Shown here one piece after another: positions 16,427 through 24,688 of a stretch of DNA of 32,092 nt. The stretch is from Embleya scabrispora DSM 41855 (GTDB lineage: Bacteria > Actinomycetota > Actinomycetes > Streptomycetales > Streptomycetaceae): assembly GCF_000372745.1 (NCBI RefSeq), contig NZ_KB889732.1, positions 100 to 32,191 of the forward strand. The letters run 5' to 3'. A program made the translations under genes and the position numbers. Every line of letters starts with the position of its first letter. Position 1 is the stretch's first letter. The notes under the pieces were generated by a model, which worked only from the letters and a program-made list of their open reading frames with translations, was not told the origin of the DNA and ran no database searches.

Positions 16427-16667
16427 CAGGAGGTCAGCGAGGATCGACGGACGGCCATCGATCACGGACGCGCCTTCGGGGCAACCCCGACGGGTACGAA
16501 TCGTGTGCCCGACGCACCACCTGAACGCGAGAAGCGTCGGTCCCGACCGGGTTCACGGTCGGGACCGACGCACGTGGCGGGCCCGGGCGGGCCCGGGACA
16601 GCGGGCCCCGCACGGGTGACCCGTGAACCCGTCGGCCCCCGGGTGGATACATCCCGGGCGCGGTCGC
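16427..16667. other. Geneless, hairpin-rich stretch
   Basis: No gene is supported here. It contains the strong hairpin 16534-16571, a tandem repeat of GCGGGCCCGG at about 16577-16597, and an odd palindrome CACGGGT-G-ACCCGTG at 16611-16625. The open minus-strand frame is only the read-through tail of the truncated IS630 transposase. Confidence 0.45.
16534..16571. terminator. Perfect 15-bp hairpin
   Basis: GCGTCGGTCCCGACC (16534-16548) pairs perfectly with GGTCGGGACCGACGC (16557-16571) around an 8-nt loop (GGGTTCAC). It is stable on both strands. It could be a second, bidirectional terminator between the protease operon and the minus-strand debris, or the end of a lost mobile element. No gene ends immediately beside it. 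Confidence 0.55.
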
Positions 16668-16958
16668 GGGTCCCGCGCGAGCGTCCAGATCTGCCAAGCC
16701 GAACGCCTCCGGACCGGCCTCGAGCACCGCCGCCACGTTGGCGGACCGCTCGTGCGACACCCGCCGCCGAGCGCCCGACGGACCGGCCGACCGCAGCGCG
16801 TCCGCCCCACCATCCACCCACCCGCGATGCCACGTCGACACCACCTGCGGGGACACGCCCAGACGGCGCGCCACCTCCGCCTGCGACACACTCCCGGCGA
16901 ACCAAACAGCCGCCCGCAACCGCATCTTCTCCCGGCGTTCCCGCTTCACCGGAGTCAT
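16668..16958 (-). pseudogene. IS630-family transposase, N-terminal fragment with frameshift
   Basis: ATG 16958 opens about 91 residues matching the N-terminal winged helix-turn-helix of IS630-type transposases: EKMRLRAAVWFAGSVSQAEV, then ARRLGVSPQVVSTWHRGWVD, then GGADALRSAGPSGARRRVS. At about 16685 the reading frame changes: the next expected residues (WTLAR) appear in another frame and homology then stops. The DDE catalytic region is missing. It is a dead scrap, truncated at its 3' end next to the 16611-16625 palindrome. An alternative start at 16973 adds five residues. Confidence 0.75.
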
Positions 16959-16974
16959 CCCCGAGACCCTCATA

Positions 16975-17292
16975 CGCCGAGGATGCCCTCATTCGACACA
17001 CTGTCCATCGGATGTCGGCTCGACGCGATCCGACCGGCGGGCCGGACCGAACACGGCCGTGAACTCCTCCAGCGCTACCGGCATTTGGCGACGCAGCACA
17101 CGCTGTGCACCAAGCGTCGAGGGGTTCGCGGCACAGGAGTTCGGCGAGGGGTGTGGGGTTGCTCCGGTAGCGGTCCAGGCGGTTTCGGCGCGTAGTCCGC
17201 CAGCGTGGGCGAGGAGTCGGCGGATGGTGGCGTCGCCGCAGGGGGCGTGGCCCATGATCGTGGGCAGGTAGGCACGGACGAGGAGTGCCGCC
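16975..17292 (-). other. Scrambled coding remnant of unknown origin
   Basis: Minus-strand reading gives coding-like pieces in two frames. One is AALLVRAYLPTIMGHAPCGD with a following ATIRRLLAHAGG (about 17295-17200). The other is RRNRLDRYRSNPTPLAELLC with REPLDAW (about 17190-17110). Both have strong third-position G/C but need a frame change between them, and neither has a start with a binding site or a family I recognise. The same bases carry the upstream part of the plus-strand XRE scrap at 17293. I treat it as eroded sequence. Confidence 0.3.
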
Positions 17293-18046
17293 ATGGCGGA
17301 CGAACTCGGCACGCTGCTGCGCCGATTGCGAATGCAGTACGGCGGGTGGGCGCGGTGGCGGACGGCCGGGGCGCGGCGACCGGCAGTGGCGGCACGGTCC
17401 CCGGCGCCGCCGAGACGGGCGGCGCTTCGGCCGGCGGTGGAGCCGAAGCCGCGTGGCGGTGGGCCCGGGGCGGGGCGACGACGAGTACTTCGACAACCGC
17501 GTCGGTCTTCGGAACGGCCCGGGCACGACCGGTGATCGTGCTGCCGCGGGGAGCAAGTACGCGATCGCCGACAGGATCGGGTCGGGCCGCCCGCGCGAGG
17601 TCGACGCGTACGGTCGCCGGGGTCGTGGCGAACCTGCGCAGTGTCCGGGCATGGTGGGTGGGGAACGCGCCGAGGCGTGCCCGCACGTCGTGGTCGGGCA
17701 GCAGTGCCGCGACGGCGGGGAGCCGGCGTCCGCGCAGGTGTATGCGTACGTTCGGGTCCGCCATCAGGTTGCGCACGTACGCCGCCCGCGAGCGGTGTTC
17801 CGCGACCAGCCACAGCACAGAGTCGGGGTCGCGGCGTACGCCGACCACCGTCCGACGGCGACGCCCCGTGGTCCGCCCGGTCGTCTCCGGCACCGCGTGG
17901 TGCGGGAGCACGCCCAAGCACGCGAGTGTCCGCATCGGCGGGTTGAGCACCCATCGTTCGAGGCGGCCCATGCGGATCTTGCGATGCCGGGCGTCGGCCG
18001 TGTCCAGGGTTGCCGCCTGGGTGTGTGTTGTCGGTGCGACGGTCAT
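17075..18046 (-). CDS. F420-type nitroreductase/quinone reductase-like protein with abnormal tail
   Basis: From ATG 18046 the first 150 residues (to about 17597) match the deazaflavin-dependent nitroreductase family (Ddn/DUF385): VLNPPMRTLACLGVLP, then ETTGRTTGRRRRTVVGVRRD, then LWLVAEHRSRAAYVRNLMAD, then PNVRIHLRGR, and TVRVDLA near the usual family end. Members bind F420H2 in a split-barrel fold and reduce quinones or nitro compounds. The frame then runs on for about 170 residues of Pro/Ala/Arg-rich sequence to TGA 17075, unlike any family member I know. The natural stop was probably lost by rearrangement, so the functional part is 17597-18046. The start lies 218 bp downstream of the co-directional AraC gene. 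Confidence 0.6.
   Translation of the reverse strand: MTVAPTTHTQAATLDTADARHRKIRMGRLERWVLNPPMRTLACLGVLPHHAVPETTGRTTGRRRRTVVGVRRDPDSVLWLVAEHRSRAAYVRNLMADPNVRIHLRGRRLPAVAALLPDHDVRARLGAFPTHHARTLRRFATTPATVRVDLARAARPDPVGDRVLAPRGSTITGRARAVPKTDAVVEVLVVAPPRAHRHAASAPPPAEAPPVSAAPGTVPPLPVAAPRPSATAPTRRTAFAIGAAACRVRPPWRHSSSVPTCPRSWATPPAATPPSADSSPTLADYAPKPPGPLPEQPHTPRRTPVPRTPRRLVHSVCCVAKCR
17293..17343 (+). pseudogene. N-terminal scrap of an XRE-type regulator
   Basis: ATG 17293 is preceded by GAGGAG at a spacing of about 8 nt and reads MADELGTLLRRLRMQYG. This is the typical start of actinomycete XRE-type transcription factors, which normally continue with LTQEELA and the helix-turn-helix. Here the sequence leaves the family at residue 18 and becomes Gly/Arg-rich. 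So an intact translation start is joined to unrelated DNA. The match is short, but the start signal makes it more than chance. Confidence 0.45.
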
Positions 18047-18264
18047 GCGCCCCGCCCCCAACACGCGGCGGCCGACGACGGGAGCGCGTCGGCCGCCGTC
18101 CCCCGTACGCGACTCACCGCCGGTGTGTGCAGCGCGCCCCACACCACCGCGCCGGTACCGGTGGGTGACCACGAGAGGACGGCTACCGCTTGGCCGACGT
18201 GATTGGGGACGAGGGATTGGTAATCGGGTCATGTCGGCACCGAATTGCCCGGCGGATTCCCTCA

Positions 18265-19182
18265 CTACCGCCGCGCTGCTGCCCGGTACGCTCCCGGCGG
18301 CATCCCGTGGCGTTCCCGGAACACCCGGTTGAAGTGGAACGGGCTGGCGAAACCCGAGGCAGCGGCGACTCGTTCCACGGACAGATCGGTGCCTTCGAGG
18401 AGCCGGGCGGCATGCCGCAGACGGGCCTCGCGCAGGGCCCGCATCGGCGACAGTCCGAGCTGCCGGGTGAAGAGGTGGGCGAATCGGGACGGGGAGAGCA
18501 CGACGCCCTCCGCGAGGGAGCCGACCGTGTGCGGGGCGGCCGGGTCGGCGTCGATCAGCGCCTGGGCCCGCCGTATCCGGGGGTCGACGCCAGGGATGTC
18601 CGCCGACGCCCTCGACCCGGCAGCTGCGAGCAGCACGACCTCCTCCAGGGAGCACAGCGCGAGTTCCCGCGCCGCCGTGCCGTGCGCCACCACGACGGGA
18701 CCGTCGCCGGGCGTGGCTTCGACGGCCCGGGCGGGCGGCGCCCCGGTGCCGGTCCAGCGGGCGTCGGCGAGCATGCGGTGCAGCGCCGTGTCGATCCTGC
18801 CGTGCAGGGCGGACGGGACGGGCCCGACGACGTATGTCCCGTCACCTGCGCCGTACGGGCGCAGCCAGGCCGCCCAGGAAGGCCGGGCCTGGCAGTGCGC
18901 CCACCAGAACCGCCAGTGCCGCTCCCCCGGCGCGACCGTGTAGCCCTGCGGCACGCCGGGTGCGAGGACCACCAGATCGCCCACGCCCGCCCGCACCTCG
19001 GCAGAGCCCTGGCGCAGCCGTCCCGCGCCGCCCGTCGTCCAGGTGAACAGCCAGCTGTCGGAGCCGCGCGGCCGGTCGACGCCGTAGCCCGCGGCCTGGT
19101 CGTAGCGTCCGATCACCACCAGCCCCCGCGGCGGCGAAGGATCGCCGACGGCAGCAGTCACGGGCAATCCGTCAGCACGCAT
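18265..19182 (-). CDS. AraC-family transcriptional regulator
   Basis: About 305 residues. The N-terminal half is a cupin-like sensing domain (WLFTWTTGGAGRLRQG, then VGDLVVLAPGVPQGYTVAPG, then RHWRFWWAHC). The C-terminal 100 residues are the double helix-turn-helix: VGSLAEGVVLSPSRFAHLFT, then GLSPMRALREARLRHAARLL, then SVERVAAASGFASPFHFNRV and FRERHGMPPGAYR. GAGAGG abuts ATG 19188 but is 6 nt before ATG 19182, so 19182 is the likelier start. It is divergent from the dioxygenase gene, with a gap of about 70 bp that must hold both promoters. It is therefore the probable regulator of that gene. Sugar-type effectors are common for this cupin, but the ligand is unknown. Confidence 0.93.
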   Translation of the reverse strand: MRADGLPVTAAVGDPSPPRGLVVIGRYDQAAGYGVDRPRGSDSWLFTWTTGGAGRLRQGSAEVRAGVGDLVVLAPGVPQGYTVAPGERHWRFWWAHCQARPSWAAWLRPYGAGDGTYVVGPVPSALHGRIDTALHRMLADARWTGTGAPPARAVEATPGDGPVVVAHGTAARELALCSLEEVVLLAAAGSRASADIPGVDPRIRRAQALIDADPAAPHTVGSLAEGVVLSPSRFAHLFTRQLGLSPMRALREARLRHAARLLEGTDLSVERVAAASGFASPFHFNRVFRERHGMPPGAYRAAARR

Positions 19183-19251
19183 GGTCATCCTCTCGGTACG
19201 CGTCCCGACCTACTGTGAGGCACGGCGGACACCGGACCGAGGAGCAGACGC

Positions 19252-20079
19252 ATGACAGCCATGGACAACAGCATCACCGGCGCATCCATCCTGCCGCAGG
19301 CCGGGCGCAGACGGTTCGAGGAGGAGGGCTACACCCTCGTACCCGGGCTGTTCCGGCCGAGCGAGGTCGAGCGGCTGTGCGCGGAGTTCGCGGCACTGCA
19401 CGCGGCCGGCCCCGTCCCCGGGCACTTCGAGCCCCGGACGTCCGCGGACGGCGCCGATCCCCTGCTCGCCCACCCACGTGTGATGCATCCGCACGCGATC
19501 AGCGCGGCGGCGCGGGACGTGCTCCTGGACCCGCGGCTGCGGTCCGTGCTGGAGGTCCTGCTCGGCGAGGAAGTGCTGGCCGCGCAAAGCATGTTCTACT
19601 TCAAGCCGCCGGGCGCCCGGGGGCAGGCGCTGCACCAGGACAACTTCTATCTGCGAGTGGAGCCGGGCACCTGCGTGGCGGCGTGGCTGGCGTGCGATGT
19701 GATCGACCGCGACAACGGCGGCCTGGAGGTCGTGCCGGGCACCCACCGGATGGAGCTGTTCTGCCCCGAGGAGGCGGACGAGACGCTGTCCTTCGCCCGC
19801 GAGTACGTGCCGCCGCCCCAGGGACTCACCGCGGTGCCCGTCGACATGGCGCCGGGCGACGTCCTGTTCTTCAACGGCAGCCTGGTGCACGGCTCGGGAC
19901 CGAACCGTACCGCCGGCCGCTTTCGCCGCTCCTTCATCGGGCATTACGTCGGCCGTTCCGCCGAGCGCATCGGACACCACTACCGCACGCTGTCGATGAG
20001 CGGCGAGCGGGTCGCGCTGCCGGAGAGCGAGGGGAGCGGCCCGTGCGGCACGGAGTTCGCGCCGCACGGACCCCATTGA
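19252..20079 (+). CDS. Phytanoyl-CoA dioxygenase (PhyH)-family oxygenase
   Basis: A 275-residue Fe(II)/2-oxoglutarate oxygenase of the PhyH family. The metal triad is visible: H128 and D130 in LHQDNFYL, and distal H213 in NGSLVHGSGPN. A 2-oxoglutarate-binding Arg follows in RFRRSF (R225 or R226). N-terminal family features are GYTLVPGLFRPSEVERL and MFYFKPPGARGQALHQD; the core includes GGLEVVPGTHRME and MAPGDVLFFNGS. GAGGAG lies about 8 nt before ATG 19252. The substrate is unknown; many bacterial members act in secondary metabolism or on amino-acid- or sugar-derived compounds. The divergent AraC regulator suggests inducible catabolism rather than a biosynthetic cluster. Confidence 0.93.
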   Translation: MTAMDNSITGASILPQAGRRRFEEEGYTLVPGLFRPSEVERLCAEFAALHAAGPVPGHFEPRTSADGADPLLAHPRVMHPHAISAAARDVLLDPRLRSVLEVLLGEEVLAAQSMFYFKPPGARGQALHQDNFYLRVEPGTCVAAWLACDVIDRDNGGLEVVPGTHRMELFCPEEADETLSFAREYVPPPQGLTAVPVDMAPGDVLFFNGSLVHGSGPNRTAGRFRRSFIGHYVGRSAERIGHHYRTLSMSGERVALPESEGSGPCGTEFAPHGPH

Positions 20080-20095
20080 CCGGTTCCCGGCGACG

Positions 20096-20113
20096 AAGCC
20101 GGGGTGCGGTGCA
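20096..20113 (+). terminator. Small hairpin after the dioxygenase
   Basis: CCCGGC (20096-20101) and GCCGGG (20108-20113) form a 6-bp stem around GACGAA, 16 nt after the dioxygenase stop. It is a weak candidate terminator with no T-tract. Confidence 0.35.
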
Positions 20114-20169
20114 CCACCAGCGCCCCCGAATCGCCCTGTGGGCGGCCGGTGCGGGGCCGCTGACCGTGA

Positions 20170-21978
20170 CACGCCACCTACCAGTCGCTGGGCGCCGTCC
20201 TGACCGCCCACCAGGGCGCCTACGGCCTGGCCCTGGCCGGGTTCGACCTCGTGATCATCGACAAAGCCCACCGCACCAGCGGATCCATCGGGAAGGAATG
20301 GGCCGCCGTCCACGACAACACCCGACTCCCCGCCGCACGACGCCTCTACCTCACGGCCACGCCCCGGGTCTGGGAGCCGCCCGGGAACAGCGCCTACAGC
20401 GAAGCCACCACGTCGGACACCGACGCCGAGCTGCCCCCGGCCCTGGCCGAGGACGACGTGTGGGAGGACCCCGACCTGGTCGCCGGCCGGGACGATGCCG
20501 GCGGCGACGCCCCGGACCGGGAGTGGGACGACGAGGGCGAGGACGATCGGCCGGTTCGCGTGCGGGGCGGACGACCCGTGCACTCGGCCCTGCCCGCCCG
20601 CGCGGTCGCGTCCATGGACGACGAGACGATCTACGGCCCCGTCGTCCACCGTCGAACTCGCCGCGGGCGCCCGCATGGGCCTGATCGCGAGGCCGAGGGT
20701 CGTCGTCGTCGAGATCACCGACCCGCAGATCCAGGAGCTCGCGCGGGCCACCGGCAGCGCCCTCAACCGAGGCCTCGGCCGGCGGCGCATCGAAGAGGTC
20801 GAGCAGTACCGGGCCGCGCGCCTGGTCGCCCTGCAGACCGCAGTCCTGCGCGCCACGGCCGACGACGACCTGGACACGGTCATCGCCTACCACTCCCGCA
20901 CCCTGGAGGCCCAGGCCTGCGCCGCGAGCCTGCCCGACGGCGCCGTCCGACTGCACCGGGACGACCCGAAGCGTCATCCCGAACCGGTGTGGGCGGACTG
21001 GTTGAGCGGCGAACACCCCAACGACCACCGCCGCGACGTCCTGACCCGCTTCGTCGAACGCGCCGACACCCACGGCACCATCGCCCGGCGCGCGGTCCTC
21101 AGCAACGTCCGCGTCCTGGCCGAAGGCGTGGCTTGCGCGCCTGTGCGGTCGCCTTCATGGACCCCAAGTTCAGCATCGTCGAGATCGTCCGGGCCATCGG
21201 CCGAGCCCTGCGCCAGAATCCGGGCGAGGGACGCACCGCCACCGTCATCGTCCCCGTCTTCCTCGCACCCGGGGAACGACCCGACGACATGCTCGTCTCC
21301 GACAGCTACCACCCCCTCGTGCGAACCCTCCACGCCCTGGCCGCGCACGACGCCCGCGTCCTGGACATGCTCGCCACCCCCGCCCCCAGCGGACCCAAAA
21401 CCCGGACGCGAGCGATCGACATCGACGACACCGACTGCCGAACCGCCGAACCGCCGACGCCGGCGAGCACATCGAGGACCGGGACGACGTCGAGCCCGGT
21501 GACGGCGACCAGGACGACGCCGGCGTCGAGGAGCGGTTCCTCGTCCGGTTCATGACCGACCGCGACCCCACACTCCTGCGCGACTTCATCAACCTGCGCG
21601 TGATAAACCCGGAACGGCGGGACCGGCGGCGCGGCTACCACGCCGCGAAACGCCGGCACACGGCCCACGGAGACCTTCGGGTCCCGTTGGAGAGCATCGA
21701 CTACGACACCGAAACCGGGACGTCCTACCCGCTCGGGCAGTGGGTCGGCGACCAGCGACGCGCCCGCGCGGCCGGGTCGATCACCCCGCACCGGATCGAG
21801 CTGCGCGCGCGAAGGGCACCTGGCCGTGCCGCGCAAACACGTCAAGACCGTCGAGGCGGGCGGTGAGGCGCATGCGGTGAAGCTGGGTGTGGCGTTGGCG
21901 AACGCGCGGCAGCGGCGGGCGACATGGCCGGCGGAGCGGGTGGAGGCTTTGACCGGGCTCGGGATGCGGTGGGCGTAG
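20170..21978 (+). pseudogene. Helicase with helicase-associated (HA) domains, multiply frameshifted
   Basis: Homology begins abruptly with HATYQSLGAV and continues as AGFDLVIIDKAHRTSGSIGK, YLTATPRVW and MDDETIYGPVV. It shifts at about 20650 into a second frame (RPRVVVVEITDPQIQELA to LSNVRVLAEGV). At about 21130 it returns to the first (AVAFMDPKFSIVEIVRAIGRALRQ, motif VI). At about 21450 it enters a third (RFMTDRDPTLLRDFINLRVI and HGDLRVPLESIDYDTETG). At about 21805 it returns to the first and ends in a typical HA-domain tail (GHLAVPRKHVKTVE to EALTGLGMRWA) with TAG at 21976-21978. The N-terminal Walker A region is missing, and motif II is DKAH instead of DEAH. Such helicases are common on actinomycete plasmids and islands. 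It is clearly dead. Confidence 0.88.
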
Positions 21979-22014
21979 CGCCGACAGGCAGGAATCGGGC
22001 GTCGGCCTCGGGCA

Positions 22015-22071
22015 CAACCCCTCCGGAATACAGTCCCAGAGTTCAAGGCATCCGCAGTGTGTGAGGGGTTG
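22015..22071. terminator. Inverted repeat between convergent helicase pseudogene and nuclease gene
   Basis: CAACCCCTC (22015-22023) and GAGGGGTTG (22063-22071) are a perfect 9-bp inverted repeat with a 39-nt spacer. It spans the stop of the nuclease gene and lies just after the helicase stop. It may act as a bidirectional terminator; the long spacer makes this uncertain. Confidence 0.35.
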
Positions 22072-24070
22072 GGCGACCGATCGGGAGGACTCCTACAACG
22101 ACGAGTCGTGGGGTTTCCGTCGGAGTGCGGGCGTGGTGCGTGATCCAGATGCGGTCGTGGACGTCCGAGTAGCCGGAGTGGTGGTTGCTGTGGTCGCCGA
22201 CGATGAGCATCCCGAACGGCGGGCCGGTGGCCGTGTAGTTGGTGGCTTGCGCCAAGTAGACCTGTTCGACGGTTTCTCGGGCGGATCGGCTCTCACGGCG
22301 TTTGACCTCGATCACGAAGCGATTGCCGGGTTGGGGTGTGTAGGTGATGTCGGTGCGCCCGCCGGCGATGTCCATGATTTCTCTCTGGACGGTTCCCGGG
22401 ATCAGGGTGCCGCTCAGGTGCTGGTGCAAGTCGTCCTGCAGATGCTTTTCGGGCCACGGGCGCACTCGTCCCTCGTCGTCGGGGCGGGGTGGTCCGAGGT
22501 AGGCCGTGCGTTCGCCGTAGAGGTCGGCTTGGGCATCGAAGCGGTCGTACATGAAGCGCAGGAACTGTTCGAGCAGGGTGGTGAATTGGTGTGATTCCGG
22601 GGGGCGCCACGCGGGGCTGGCACGGAGCGTTTCGAGGAGCTCCTCGAGGTGTCCGTCGAACCGGTGGTTGCCGGTGGGGGTGTAGCCCAGGCGTGCGTGT
22701 CGTAGGTGGTCCTCGACGTTGTCGAGGAACGTCGCGTCGAGGTCACCGGGAAGGGTGCGCAGGAGTTGGGCCAGTTCGGGTCGCCCCTCGAGGGCTTTTC
22801 CCGGCACCGCGGCTCCCGTCGCGGTCTCGTGTGATGCTCTTTCTTGGATGGCGTGGAGCAGGGCGATGGCGTCCGGGTGCTCGGTGAAGCGCTCGTCGTG
22901 CAGCAGGGCTTGTTGCAGTTGGTGGCGACGGCCTTCGTTGCGGAGGAAGGGGGCTTCGATGGTGGGGGCGACGAGTGCGCTGATTCCACCGGTGGGTGAA
23001 TCGGTGGGTGCGTGGATGGAGCGGCTCGCAAGGTAGACGGCGAGCAGGTCGTTCAGGGCTGCGGCGGGCTCGTACCAGCTGGGTTCGGTCAGGCGGGTTG
23101 CGGCGACGCGTAGGGCGGTGACGAGTCGGGCCCATGCTCCTTGGGCGAGGCCGCGGGCGCTGAGCCAGTCGAGTTCGTGGAGGCCGAAGGTCCATGCGGT
23201 GAGGTCGTCGAGGGTGGTTTCCAGGGAGTCGGTGGCGTTCTTGAGGCGTGTGCGGGTCTGGTCGGATCCGGGATCGTGTTCGAGGGCGGAGAAGGCCAGG
23301 ATGGCGTCGATGGCGGCGGCGCGGGCGTCGAGTCGGTTCTCGTTGTCGTGGTCCAGCCGGGTGAGTCGGAGCAGGGCCCGGCCGAGGTGGAGTTCGGTGT
23401 CGGCGCGGTCGCCGGCTTGGAGGTTGCGGAGGTCGGCCTGGGCGAGTTCGAAGCCGGCGTCGGCGCGTGTGGCGTGGGGCAGGTCGGCCCGGTTCTCGAT
23501 GGTGGTGAGGACGTCGAGGAGGGCGGGCTCGTCGAAGTGGTCGTGGGCCACGCCGATGAGGATGGGGAGTCGCTCGAGGGCATCCACCGGTTCGCCGCCG
23601 GTGATTTCGGTGAGGAGCGCCAGTAGCCGGTGAGGCCTTGCCTGGCCGGAGATCGCGAGACGAAGCATTCCCGAGATGGCGGGTTGGGCGTATGCGGCGT
23701 GGTCGTTGTCGGGTTCGAGTGCGGTCTCTGCGTGGGTGGTGAGTCGGCGGGCCGGTTGGTCCCCGAGGCGGGCGAGCAGGGCCGGTCGTTCGCACAGGGC
23801 GTCGATGGCGGCGGCGAGTACCCAGGCGGCGTGTGGGCGGGTGATGCCCTGCACGATCGCGGCGAGTAGGGGGGCGGTTGTGGTGTCTTCGAGAGCGTGG
23901 GCTGCGGCGTGGACGAGGTAGCGGAGCTGGGGGCCGGCGGCGAGGGTGGGTGCCTCGGTGAGGGCGGCGTCGCGGCCGCCGAGGTCGTCGAGGGTGGGGC
24001 CGGCAGCAAGGTGGTCGTCCGTGGCGCGGGTGGCCCAGGCCTGGAGCGCTCGATCGACGGTGTGTGCCAT
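22043..24070 (-). CDS. Large helical-repeat protein with C-terminal PD-(D/E)XK nuclease domain
   Basis: A 675-residue protein of unknown family. Residues 1 to about 440 are almost entirely amphipathic helices with many Leu/Ala pairs (HEAT/TPR-like solenoid). About 440-540 is a charged linker region. The C-terminal part carries a nuclease pattern: E564 in QREIMDIAGG, D574 in GRTDITY, E588 and K590 in FVIEVKRRE, and Q608 in VYLAQATNY. This is the E-x9-D-x13-E-x-K-Q order of PD-(D/E)XK enzymes of the Mrr/restriction type. It has no signal peptide or membrane segment. AGGAGG lies about 5 nt before ATG 24070. The upstream frame ends at 24117, 46 nt away, with an ATPase-like tail, so the pair was probably an ATPase-nuclease operon, plausibly anti-phage. 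The gene itself looks intact. Confidence 0.85.
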   Translation of the reverse strand: MAHTVDRALQAWATRATDDHLAAGPTLDDLGGRDAALTEAPTLAAGPQLRYLVHAAAHALEDTTTAPLLAAIVQGITRPHAAWVLAAAIDALCERPALLARLGDQPARRLTTHAETALEPDNDHAAYAQPAISGMLRLAISGQARPHRLLALLTEITGGEPVDALERLPILIGVAHDHFDEPALLDVLTTIENRADLPHATRADAGFELAQADLRNLQAGDRADTELHLGRALLRLTRLDHDNENRLDARAAAIDAILAFSALEHDPGSDQTRTRLKNATDSLETTLDDLTAWTFGLHELDWLSARGLAQGAWARLVTALRVAATRLTEPSWYEPAAALNDLLAVYLASRSIHAPTDSPTGGISALVAPTIEAPFLRNEGRRHQLQQALLHDERFTEHPDAIALLHAIQERASHETATGAAVPGKALEGRPELAQLLRTLPGDLDATFLDNVEDHLRHARLGYTPTGNHRFDGHLEELLETLRASPAWRPPESHQFTTLLEQFLRFMYDRFDAQADLYGERTAYLGPPRPDDEGRVRPWPEKHLQDDLHQHLSGTLIPGTVQREIMDIAGGRTDITYTPQPGNRFVIEVKRRESRSARETVEQVYLAQATNYTATGPPFGMLIVGDHSNHHSGYSDVHDRIWITHHARTPTETPRLVVVGVLPIGRPTPHTLRMP

Positions 24071-24116
24071 GGCCCCCTCCTCTGGCGGGTCGCCCCAGGT
24101 TGGAACGGATGCTCGA

Positions 24117-24330
24117 TCAGAACAGGTGCTCGTCGGTGCTGGTGATGATGTGGTCCTGCGGGAGGATTCCTTCGACCAGGTCGGGCTGAGCCGTGGTCAG
24201 GATCACTTGGAGGTCCGGGAGTTCTTCGGTGGTCCTGTGCAGCGGCCCACGCGGTGGCCCACGGGGTGACGATCAGGCCGTCCGGCGTCGTCTGCCCGAT
24301 CCTCGCTCGGGGACGGGCAGCCCCGCGATC
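24117..24330 (-). pseudogene. C-terminal remnant of an AAA/SMC-like ATPase
   Basis: The last 40 residues before TGA 24117 read TEELPDLQVILTTAQPDLVE, then GILPQDHIITSTDEHLF. This matches the end of AAA/OLD/RecF-like ATPases, where Walker B and D-loop are followed by QVILTTHSP and a switch residue; here the usual His-Ser is Ala-Gln. Just upstream another frame reads GQTTPDGLIVTPWATAWAAA, which fits the same protein after a one-base shift at about 24240. Earlier domains (Walker A, signature, Walker B) were not found. The gene is truncated or heavily eroded. Its position directly upstream of the nuclease gene suggests a former two-gene unit. Confidence 0.5.
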
Positions 24331-24688
24331 GAGGTGGCAAATCCCGGATCCGGGCTGGGTGTCGAGGAGGTTGTGAGGACTCCGCAACGCCAGTTCCACT
24401 GCTCGCCGGCCGATGAAGGCGCCCGAAACAGGGAAATATCGCCGGACAAGCTTGCGGCCGACGTGGGGCAGAAGACGACGAACGTCGTCGCACCAACATC
24501 CTCGCACCGACCGGCATGCCCATCGGCCGCTGTGTCCGACCGCGCGTTCAAGACCACCGTCCCCGCCCCCACCCCGCGCGGCCACCTTTGGTCCGGGCGC
24601 CGACTTGGCCTCGGTATCGATTGGGCGTGATTCCTTCGGGGCATGAATCCCCCTGTCGCACATACGACTTCTTCGAATCGGAGGGTGA
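24331..24688. other. Intergenic stretch upstream of the hexosaminidase
   Basis: About 360 bp with no gene I can support. Open minus-strand frames continue from the ATPase remnant but show no recognisable motif. A short hairpin GACGAC-GAAC-GTCGTC occurs at about 24473-24489. The hexosaminidase promoter should lie at about 24560-24680; no confident -35/-10 pair was seen. Confidence 0.35.

Noticed and set aside
14872-16458. Minus-strand 528-aa open frame opposite the S41 protease
   Set aside because: Gly/Ala/Val-rich antisense shadow; the plus strand carries the Ser/Lys dyad and PDZ domain.
17285-18202. Plus-strand 305-aa open frame
   Set aside because: It is antisense to the F420-type reductase and lacks motifs.
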